Positions 30,508 to 36,771 of a stretch of 36,771 nt of DNA are shown here, in pieces (the stretch's first letter is position 1; each line of letters starts with the position of its first letter). Position numbers and translations under genes: made by a program. Below the pieces are notes generated by a model. The model was not told the DNA's origin and made no database searches. It saw only the letters and a list, made by a program, of their open reading frames with translations. Location: contig CALAMC010000081.1 in the NCBI GenBank assembly GCA_937925655.1, positions 1-36,771 on the forward strand, in the 5' to 3' direction. Origin of the DNA: an uncultured candidate division Zixibacteria bacterium. GTDB lineage: Bacteria; Zixibacteria; MSB-5A5; GN15; PGXB01.

Positions 30508-32205
30508 CTATTTCAGGAAATATATCAGAAGGGCCGTGATGACGATGACGGCCAGGGAGATGCCGGAAAAAATCAAGACTTGCTTTTTATTGACGCCGCC
30601 GGGCTGGTGCAGGTTTTCCTCGGATACGCGGGGGCGGTTCTGGCGATTCAAAAATTCCTGCAAATTGGCCCAGTCTTTGAGAAATTCCTCGACTTCGGCA
30701 TATCGTCGGGAGACTCGTATCGCCAGCATTTTGGAGATAATTTTTTTGAAGTCTTCCGGGACTTTGCCGTTGAGCGGGGTGGTATATAGTTTGCCGCTAC
30801 GGTCATAGGCCGGATTACCGGTAGTCAGAAGCTGGTAAAGAATCACACCCAGGGCATAGATGTCGCCCTGCCGGGAGACTTTTTTCTCGGGCGGGGCGTA
30901 CCAGTTTTTATCCTTTAAATTATAATGCGGCGGCAGGCCGAAATCGGCCAGTTTGACCTGATCGTTTTTGGCAAAAAGGACATTGGAGGGTCTGATATCG
31001 CCGTGGATGATGCCGTTTTTATGGGCGAAAGCGAGGCCTTCGGCCAGTTCGGTGATAATATGCATGGCCTGGTCGTATTCGTACTTACGCACCATGCGGT
31101 CGGCCAGCGATCCCCCCGGAGCGTATTCCATCATGATGACGGTTTTTCTGATATCACCACCGGCTCCAAGAATGTCTATGATATTTTTATGTTTCAGACT
31201 GGACAGCATGCGCGCTTCCCGAAGACCGTCGGTGGAGCGCTCCTTTTTTTTGATGATATAAAGCTGGTGTGTTTCCTTGTTTTCCACCAGCATGGTTGAG
31301 CTGTACTTGGTGTCTTTGAGGGTGTCGAGGTACTGGCATTTGCCGATGAAAGTATCCGAAGCCCGTTGATTGGGCATGGGCGGGTCACAGGGGCCGGGCA
31401 AGGACATGGCGTTTAACAAGGCGTCTTTCAACTCGACGGCGCTTTGGTAGCGCTCGTTCGGATTCTGGGCCAGGCTACGGATGATGATTTCATCAAAGGC
31501 CCGGTTGAACCGGGGGTTTATTTCGGAGGGCAGTTTGAAGCGGCCCTGCGGTTTATTGCCGGTAAGTATTTCGTAGATCATGACGCCGACAGAATAGATG
31601 TCGGTGGCCAAGGTTACGTTGGCCGATGATAATTTCTGCTCCGGGGACATATAAGCCAGAGTGCCCATGATGACGTCGGTGGAAGTCATCTCCTGCTCGG
31701 TTTTATTGACGATCTGGGCGATGCCGAAATCGGCCACGAGCGGATTGCCTTCGCGGTCGATCAGGATATTGGCCGGTTTGATATCGCGATGGATGACGCC
31801 ATTTTTATGGGCATAATCGAGGCCTTTGAGAACGCCGATTATAATTTTCAGTTTGTTTTGCAGAGTGTATTGGTCGGATCGTATCACGTCCTTGAAAGAA
31901 GCCCCATCGACGAATTCCATGATAAAATAATATCTATTGTTATCCTTGCCCCGGTCGATGATATGGACGATGTTGGGGTGGTTAAGGCGGGCGATGGTAT
32001 ATGATTCGCGATCGAAGCGGCGGACGATGTCATCGTCACCGGTCAGGTCGGCAAAAAGAACTTTAATGGCGACGTCGCGATTCAATGATATCTGACGTGC
32101 CTTGAAGATTTCGGCAATACCGCCCTCCCCGATTTTATCGGTTATCTCATAGTCCGGTATTTGCGGTAAATCGGTGGTCTTAACTGCTTGTGCCATATCA
32201 TCCAT
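30508..32205 (-). CDS. Membrane-anchored Ser/Thr kinase with tandem kinase and degenerate kinase domains
   Basis: 565 residues from the ATG at 32205 (580 from a GTG at 32250). Kinase 1 (about 20-275) is complete: GEGGIAEIF loop, VAIKVL lysine, HRDIKPANIL, DFGIAQI, and MSPEQ. Kinase 2 (about 295-515) lacks a glycine loop (KYSSTMLVEN), has HGDIRPSNVL in place of HRD, but keeps a lysine in YIIKKK, DFGLPPHY and WYAPPEK, so it looks like a weak or pseudo-kinase that may regulate kinase 1. The C-terminal VLIFSGISLAVIVITALLIYF is a tail anchor, leaving both kinases in the cytoplasm. No PASTA or other sensor is present outside. The exact start is uncertain because a terminator-like hairpin lies at 32211-32233. 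Confidence 0.87.
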   Translation of the reverse strand: MDDMAQAVKTTDLPQIPDYEITDKIGEGGIAEIFKARQISLNRDVAIKVLFADLTGDDDIVRRFDRESYTIARLNHPNIVHIIDRGKDNNRYYFIMEFVDGASFKDVIRSDQYTLQNKLKIIIGVLKGLDYAHKNGVIHRDIKPANILIDREGNPLVADFGIAQIVNKTEQEMTSTDVIMGTLAYMSPEQKLSSANVTLATDIYSVGVMIYEILTGNKPQGRFKLPSEINPRFNRAFDEIIIRSLAQNPNERYQSAVELKDALLNAMSLPGPCDPPMPNQRASDTFIGKCQYLDTLKDTKYSSTMLVENKETHQLYIIKKKERSTDGLREARMLSSLKHKNIIDILGAGGDIRKTVIMMEYAPGGSLADRMVRKYEYDQAMHIITELAEGLAFAHKNGIIHGDIRPSNVLFAKNDQVKLADFGLPPHYNLKDKNWYAPPEKKVSRQGDIYALGVILYQLLTTGNPAYDRSGKLYTTPLNGKVPEDFKKIISKMLAIRVSRRYAEVEEFLKDWANLQEFLNRQNRPRVSEENLHQPGGVNKKQVLIFSGISLAVIVITALLIYFLK

Positions 32206-32210
32206 ATTGG

Positions 32211-32233
32211 AAAAAGGGCCGTTTCGGGCCTTT
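32211..32233 (-). terminator. Possible terminator between the T9SS gene and the kinase
   Basis: AAAGGGCC (32213-32220) and GGGCCTTT (32226-32233) pair with one mismatch around GTTTC; on the minus strand five Ts follow. If real, it favours the kinase start at 32205. Confidence 0.35.
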
Positions 32234-32265
32234 CTTACAATAATCGGCACAATGTCGCCAGACCT

Positions 32266-33180
32266 TTATTTCATGAGAACCATCTTCCTGGTCTGAACGG
32301 CGGTTTCGGTTTTGAGGCGATACAGATACATGCCGCTGGCATAACCGGAGGCGTCCCAATTGAGTTCATGGCGACCCGGTTCCATGACGCCGTCGGCCAG
32401 CGTCGCCACCCGCCGTCCCAGCAAGTCGTATATTTCGAGACTGACGAAACTCCGGGCGGGCAGGTCGAAGGCGATATGGGTTGAAGGATTGAAGGGGTTG
32501 GGGTAATTCTGATGGAGGGCAAATTCCGTCGGGACCATATCGTGGTCCTCGTCATCGACGCCGGAAGAGAGCCGAATTTTGACACTTCCGCCTTCGGACT
32601 GGGGGCCAAGAATATACAGGCCGGTGGCGTCGGTAAATTCCGCTCGTCGGGTTTTATACATGGTCTGTCCGGCAAATGAAACCGGCGTCAGTTCATTGAC
32701 GGGTGCGATGGTGACGTTTTCATCGAGGGCCCCGGCGGCGACGGTCAGATAGAGGGTCGCAATAAGGCCGGAATCGGTACTGATGGCGGCCAGGGGGGAG
32801 ATGACGGCGGGAATATAGGCGATATCGATATTCTGTCCGTCGATTCGATAATTGCTTGACATCTCGGCATTTTTGATAGAACCGCCAAAACCGATATAGC
32901 TGCAAGTGATTTTGGGGCTGCTGATTCTTAGCGGGATTTTCAGGCCGGTAATGCCATAATTGTTGTCATCGAGCCAGACCCGGAGAATAAACGACTGCCC
33001 GGGGGACACGGTTTTACTTTCGATAATAATTTTCCCGCCGTAAGACGGCGATTCCGCCCATGCGGGAGCAATCAAACGCGCCAAGCTTGGCGCGCACTTC
33101 ATTTCCGGCGATTCCGCCCATGCGGGAGCAATACTGCAGATAATGATACCAAGTGTGAAAACAAATATCGCTTTTTTCAT
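32266..33180 (-). CDS. T9SS type A sorting-domain surface protein
   Basis: 304 residues. The Sec signal is MKKAIFVFTLGIIICSIAPAWA with cleavage after AWA. The body (residues 50-210) resembles a cohesin-like or immunoglobulin-type beta sandwich (PGQSFILRVWLDDNNYGITGLKIPL in two parts), but this is uncertain. The C-terminal 85 residues are a clear type IX secretion sorting domain: NYPNPFNPSTHIAFDLP, VSLEIYDLLGRRVATL and YASGMYLYRLKT. The protein should be exported through the outer membrane and attached or released. Just after the signal an in-frame 60-base duplication repeats IAPAWAESP and contains an 18-base palindrome. The ATG at 33180 has AGGACAAT upstream; the frame opens nine codons earlier without support. 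Confidence 0.87.
   Translation of the reverse strand: MKKAIFVFTLGIIICSIAPAWAESPEMKCAPSLARLIAPAWAESPSYGGKIIIESKTVSPGQSFILRVWLDDNNYGITGLKIPLRISSPKITCSYIGFGGSIKNAEMSSNYRIDGQNIDIAYIPAVISPLAAISTDSGLIATLYLTVAAGALDENVTIAPVNELTPVSFAGQTMYKTRRAEFTDATGLYILGPQSEGGSVKIRLSSGVDDEDHDMVPTEFALHQNYPNPFNPSTHIAFDLPARSFVSLEIYDLLGRRVATLADGVMEPGRHELNWDASGYASGMYLYRLKTETAVQTRKMVLMK
33046..33132. repeat. In-frame 60-base duplication with 27-base identical ends and central palindrome
   Basis: A 27-base block starting CGGCGATTCCGCC occurs at 33046-33072 and again, identical, at 33106-33132. Between them lies the perfect palindrome CGCGCCAAGCTTGGCGCG (33077-33094). The period is exactly 60 bases, adding 20 codons to the protein and duplicating the signal-peptidase site. 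Confidence 0.85.
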
Positions 33181-33282
33181 ATTGTCCTGCCTTTTTATAC
33201 GGCCCAAGTGCCGAATAATTATTCAGTTACAGGCAAACTTCCTATTTATCAGCATTAATGAAGCGCAAAAGAAATGCCATGT

Positions 33283-33310
33283 TTGAATTGAGGCAAATTG
33301 TTATTATTAT
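33283..33310 (+). promoter_or_regulatory. Promoter for the GT4 gene
   Basis: TTGAAT (33283-33288) and TATTAT (33305-33310) are 16 bases apart. The start near 33317 lies downstream of the earliest possible ATG of the frame (33298), so supports initiation at 33358. Confidence 0.5.
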
Positions 33311-33357
33311 ATGGTGGTATTGTTCAGTTGCTGAACATCGCCATTTACGGAAAGCAG

Positions 33358-34407
33358 ATGAAAATTGCCCTGATACATCATCAGTATGTCAGCCGTGGCG
33401 GCATGGAAAGATACCTGGTCGATCTGGTTAAGGGTTTTTCCGAGGCCGGTGATGAAGTCATACTGCTGACATCGAAGGTGGATCCAAAGACGCCATATCT
33501 GGACCGTTGCCGGGTGGTGCGGAATAATGTCACGCTTGTACCCAAACCACTGCGCAAGGTGTTTTTCTCCGGGAAGCTGTCGCGAATACTGGAGAGGCTT
33601 AAATGCGATTTGAGTCTGTCGGTCACACGTTCAATCGGGCAGGATATGGTTATCTGCGGCGGGACGCATATCGGGTATTTGAAGCATATCAATCAGACGC
33701 GGGGACTTCTGGATCGGCTGGAAATAAGTCTTGAGAAGAATTGTTATGAGAATACACGGGTCATCGTGGCGCATTCGAAAATGATGGAAAATGAACTTGC
33801 GGCATTTTACGGAGTCGAAGCGTTCAAAATGAAAGTTCTTTATCCCCCGGTTGACCATGAACGGTTTTATCCCGCTCTGAAAGGCGAACAGGCGAATTTC
33901 AGGGGCGAGTTCGGGCTGGATAAAAGCAAATTCGTTTTGTTATTCGTTTCCACCGGGCATAAGCGCAAGGGGCTGGAGATGGTATTGGAGGCCGTCCGTA
34001 TGTTGCCTCCCAAGGATTTTCAGCTGGCCATTGCCGGAAGCCGCCCGGATATAGTGATTCGCGAAGATAACGTTAAATACCTGGGTTATGTGACCGAAAT
34101 GCCGCGCCTTTATGCCGCCGCCGATGTGACGCTAATGCCGTCGCAATATGAGCCGTTCGGACTGGCGGCGGTGGAATCGGTGCAATGCGGAACGCCGGTG
34201 ATATTGTCGCCATTTGTCGGGGCGGGGGAATTGATGGGGGATGGAGAGGCGTATAAGATGGCAGAGTTGACCTCTGAATGTTTAAAGCGTGGAATACTAA
34301 AGGCTTTTGAAAACAGACTTCTTATAGAGTACGACTTTGCCCGGAAGGCGGGGCTTATTCTTGCGAATCATATTGAAAATCTTAAATCATGCCGATCGGG
34401 GAATTAA
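33358..34407 (+). CDS. Glycosyltransferase family 4 (GT-B)
   Basis: 349 residues. GT4 enzymes transfer a sugar from a nucleotide-sugar with retention. The N-terminal KIALIHHQYVSRGGMERYL has the glycine loop typical of the acceptor domain; the C-terminal domain has FVLLFVSTGHKRKGLEMVLEA (two parts, about 199-219) and the donor-binding EPFGLAAVESVQCGTPV (about 263-279) with the E-x7-E pattern. It resembles WaaG/RfaG-type lipopolysaccharide core transferases, but the acceptor is not certain. The start at 33358 has GGAAAG upstream. lgt follows 45 bases later on the same strand. Confidence 0.87.
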   Translation: MKIALIHHQYVSRGGMERYLVDLVKGFSEAGDEVILLTSKVDPKTPYLDRCRVVRNNVTLVPKPLRKVFFSGKLSRILERLKCDLSLSVTRSIGQDMVICGGTHIGYLKHINQTRGLLDRLEISLEKNCYENTRVIVAHSKMMENELAAFYGVEAFKMKVLYPPVDHERFYPALKGEQANFRGEFGLDKSKFVLLFVSTGHKRKGLEMVLEAVRMLPPKDFQLAIAGSRPDIVIREDNVKYLGYVTEMPRLYAAADVTLMPSQYEPFGLAAVESVQCGTPVILSPFVGAGELMGDGEAYKMAELTSECLKRGILKAFENRLLIEYDFARKAGLILANHIENLKSCRSGN

Positions 34408-34452
34408 TCCGATTTGCGTTTTCACGTTTAATTCTTTAAAGTCGTATTCATT

Positions 34453-35253
34453 ATGAATATGAATCGCGGGTTTGTATGGGATTTCGACCCGGCCATGTTT
34501 TCGATCGGGTCATTCGAGGTACGCTGGTATGGCCTGATATTTGTCATTGTCTTTCTGGTCGGCTACTGGTTCTGGCGGTGGCAGATTTTACGCGGCGGCC
34601 GTACGCTCGATATCGCCCAGAATTTTTTCATCTGGGGCATTATCGCCGTCATCGCCGGGGCGAGGTTGGGCCACTGCCTGTTTTATGATCCGGCCTACTA
34701 TCTGTCCAACCCGCTGAAAATTCTTTACACGCGCGAGGGGGGGTTGGCCTCGCACGGGGCAATGGTCGGGTTGATTATCGCGCTGGTCTGGTTTGCGAGG
34801 AAATATAAAATGGGCGTCATGGAGACGCTCGATCGTTTTTCGTTTTCGGCGGCGTTCGGGGCGACGGCGGTCAGATTCGGCAATTTTCTCAATTCCGAGA
34901 TTGTCGGGCGGCCCACGGATGTGCCATGGGGGGTGCGCTTTATGCGCTATGACGGTGGCATGGTGGCCAGACACCCCTCGCAGATATATGAATTCCTGAT
35001 GGGCCTGATGATTTTGCTTGTACTATATCTGGCCGACAAATGGGCCGGAAAGGAGAAACGCCCGACGGGTTTATTGGCGGGGATATTTATGACGCTGTAT
35101 TCAATCGGGCGGTTTGTGGTCGAATATTTCAAAGAGCGACAGTCGGCGATAGACGATGCTTTTTTATCGATGGGTCAACTTTTGTCGATAGTTCCGTTTT
35201 TTGTCGGAATATGGTTTTTGTATATGGCCGTGAAAGAAGCCCGGTCAAAGTAA
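34453..35253 (+). CDS. lgt: Prolipoprotein diacylglyceryl transferase
   Basis: 266 residues. Lgt moves diacylglycerol from phosphatidylglycerol to the lipobox Cys of lipoproteins at the inner membrane. Seven hydrophobic segments are visible. Signature parts are EVRWYGLIF near residue 21, GGLASHGAMVG near 96, the Lgt motif RFGNFLNSEIVGRP near 137, RHPSQIYE near 174, and YSIGRFVVEYFKE near 217. The essential His of SHG and Arg of the RFGN motif are present. No clear ribosome site was seen; two alternative ATGs lie two codons apart. Confidence 0.94.
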   Translation: MNMNRGFVWDFDPAMFSIGSFEVRWYGLIFVIVFLVGYWFWRWQILRGGRTLDIAQNFFIWGIIAVIAGARLGHCLFYDPAYYLSNPLKILYTREGGLASHGAMVGLIIALVWFARKYKMGVMETLDRFSFSAAFGATAVRFGNFLNSEIVGRPTDVPWGVRFMRYDGGMVARHPSQIYEFLMGLMILLVLYLADKWAGKEKRPTGLLAGIFMTLYSIGRFVVEYFKERQSAIDDAFLSMGQLLSIVPFFVGIWFLYMAVKEARSK

Positions 35254-35348
35254 TCGATAAGACGGCAACAAGTCCCCAATTGCTCCGATCCCCATAAGCG
35301 CTTGATATGCATGTTATTGCGCGGGTTTTGTGGCTATCGTGAAGGAAT

Positions 35349-35376
35349 TTGAAAGTAAAATATGGGAATTTATATT
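35349..35376 (+). promoter_or_regulatory. Promoter of the Fic gene
   Basis: TTGAAA (35349-35354) and TATATT (35371-35376) are 16 bases apart; each matches consensus at five of six places. Both hexamers overlap the inverted AAGTAAAATA elements. Confidence 0.6.
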
Positions 35377-35422
35377 TTACTTTTAGGGCTTTGCGGAAAA
35401 TAAGAAATATTGTATTTTACTT
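35353..35422 (+). promoter_or_regulatory. Operator-like set of three AAGTAAAATA elements
   Basis: AAGTAAAATA at 35353-35362 is inverted relative to TATTTTACTT at 35373-35382, forming a perfect 10-N10-10 dyad over the promoter. A third TATTTTACTT at 35413-35422 sits just before the AAGG ribosome site. Element starts are 20 and 40 bases apart, close to whole helical turns. Confidence 0.6.
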
Positions 35423-35431
35423 AAGGTAACT

Positions 35432-36568
35432 ATGGACACAAAGGCATACAAATCTGGCCAATGGCTTAAAGGATATCAGTATAAGTATTTCCTTCCAAAT
35501 GAAATCAATCACGAGTGGCTGATATCCGATACCCAACTCCAGAGAAGGATCGAAACGGTATCATACCGACTTGGCGAACTCAATTCACTGGCCAAGTTTG
35601 CTCCCGATATTGACTTGTTCATCCACTCGCACATCACCAAAGAGGCGGTTACGTCCAGTCTTATCGAAGGTACCAGGACGAATATGGAACAGGCGTTAAC
35701 CGAAGAGCGTTTTATAGATCCCGAGTTTCGTGATGACTGGAAAGAAACCAGCATGTATGTTAAGGCGATGAATTTCGCCCTTGAACGATTGAAAAAAATA
35801 CCACTCTCCAACCGGCTCATTAAAGATACACATAAGATATTGTTGTCGCACGTTCGCGGCAGAAATAAAAACCCCGGGGAATTTCGCCGGAGTCAAAACT
35901 GGATTGGAGGGGCAACTATCGACAAGGCCATATTTGTTCCACCTTCACCGGAGCACATTGGCAATCTGATGTCGGATTTCGAAAAGTTTCTCCATAATGA
36001 TAAAACCGGTTTGCCTCACGTTGCCAGAATTGCTCTGGCCCATTACCAATTCGAAACAATCCATCCGTTTCTCGACGGCAACGGGCGTATCGGACGATTG
36101 TTGATAACATTGTATCTTGTGAGCGTGGGCGTCCTTGACAAACCGCTTTTATACACATCCGATTATTTTAACAAAAACCGTAATCTATATTTTGATAAAT
36201 TGACCATGACACGGGAGAAAAACGATCTGACCGGCTGGCTATCCTTCTTTCTGGAGGCGGTTGAATCGACCGCGGCAGCGGCGGCAAGTTCAGTGAATGA
36301 TATTCTGTCGCTCAGGGAAAAAATCACTAATGAGACGATTTCAACACTCGGAAGAAAATCGAAAAATGCCCGAATACTTCTGGATATCTTGTTCGCACAT
36401 ACTATTGTCACGGCGCAACTGGTGGAAAAGGAAATGGGTTTGTCGCCCAAAACCGTTAATGGTTTGTTACGCGATTTTGTCTCTTTGGGGATATTAAAGG
36501 AAATTACGGGGTATAAACGGAATCGCATGTTCGAATTTGCGGACTATCTGAATATAATAAGACGGTAA
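35432..36568 (+). CDS. Fic-domain protein with N-terminal inhibitory helix and C-terminal winged helix
   Basis: 378 residues. Fic enzymes usually transfer AMP from ATP to hydroxyl groups on target proteins. Residues 20-105 are a Fic/DOC N-terminal domain with the inhibitory motif SSLIEG (Ser75, Glu79), a class II Fic arrangement that blocks ATP placement. The catalytic loop HPFLDGNGRIGR starts at His211 and is complete. The region 300-370 has a winged-helix pattern (TAQLVEKEMGLSPKTVNGLLRDFVSLGIL, in two parts), which may bind DNA and could recognise the repeats in its own promoter. AAGG lies five bases before the ATG. No antitoxin gene is beside it; inhibition is built in. Targets are unknown. 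Confidence 0.9.
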   Translation: MDTKAYKSGQWLKGYQYKYFLPNEINHEWLISDTQLQRRIETVSYRLGELNSLAKFAPDIDLFIHSHITKEAVTSSLIEGTRTNMEQALTEERFIDPEFRDDWKETSMYVKAMNFALERLKKIPLSNRLIKDTHKILLSHVRGRNKNPGEFRRSQNWIGGATIDKAIFVPPSPEHIGNLMSDFEKFLHNDKTGLPHVARIALAHYQFETIHPFLDGNGRIGRLLITLYLVSVGVLDKPLLYTSDYFNKNRNLYFDKLTMTREKNDLTGWLSFFLEAVESTAAAAASSVNDILSLREKITNETISTLGRKSKNARILLDILFAHTIVTAQLVEKEMGLSPKTVNGLLRDFVSLGILKEITGYKRNRMFEFADYLNIIRR

Positions 36569-36771
36569 CGTGCGGGAAAAATGGATACACTACGAAGCAA
36601 TACCTGGCAGAGCAATTCGCAGACAAAAGGTCTTGTTTAATCCCCGATTACTTTCAATTTCCCGCTTGCTTAATTTTTAAATGCGGTTATCTTAGCCGCT
36701 TTGGACGTACGGAAAACCACCGTATATTATCGAAGCCGAATTCCGGATAAAATAGGCTATTCGGAAATCGG
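36569..36771. other. Non-coding end of the window
   Basis: No gene, terminator or repeat could be supported in the last 203 bases. Confidence 0.4.

Larger units (their letters stand above)
35254..35431. other. Control region of the Fic gene
   Basis: Contains a promoter and three copies of a ten-base element, listed separately. No further gene is seen. Confidence 0.5.

Overview
The window is bacterial chromosome, densely packed with genes on both strands. The likely source is an uncultured Gram-negative of the FCB group, possibly close to candidate phylum Zixibacteria; this is inference. It rests on three proteins ending in paired dockerin-like repeats with an LLDILYLI...PPG core, one protein with a type IX secretion (T9SS) C-terminal domain, one PEP-CTERM protein, a short RpoD without region 1.1, and Lgt and HtrA. 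No phage, integrase, IS element or CRISPR array is visible.

Layout. 1-4415 (minus): a tungsten aldehyde:ferredoxin oxidoreductase locus made of a membrane protein, a four-cluster ferredoxin, the AOR subunit, a MoaD-like carrier and a MoeB/ThiF-like adenylyltransferase. 4975-7875 (plus): the TldD/TldE protease pair, with a Tat signal on TldD only. 8089-9050 (minus): a small unknown protein and a PEP-CTERM protein. 9573-10365 (plus): two HesB/IscA-like paralogues; the first has an in-frame TGA exactly where the second has Cys35, followed by a SECIS-like hairpin, so it is a strong selenoprotein candidate. 10440-17090 (minus): secreted proteins, namely a subtilase fused to two papain-like domains and a dockerin pair but split by an in-frame TAG, a small dockerin protein, and a calcium-repeat protein with a peptidase S74 chaperone domain. 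17435-22554 (minus): a membrane protein, tRNA-Leu(CAG), a PMT-like glycosyltransferase, RpoD and HtrA. 22758-26959 (plus): a compact operon of class II aldolase, an aminotransferase homologue lacking the catalytic lysine, FolB, FolK, a deoxynucleoside kinase and PanB. 27435-33180 (minus): a FISUMP/dockerin protein, a membrane-anchored tandem kinase and a T9SS-sorted protein. 33358-36568 (plus): a GT4 glycosyltransferase, Lgt and a Fic protein under an operator-like repeat set.

How they fit together. The AOR locus encodes enzyme, electron carrier and cofactor-sulfur machinery. The fol/pan operon supplies cofactors (folate, pantothenate) and deoxynucleotide salvage. Much of the rest is cell-envelope biology with at least three sorting systems. 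The most novel signal is the candidate HesB-like selenoprotein at 9573-9896 beside its cysteine twin.
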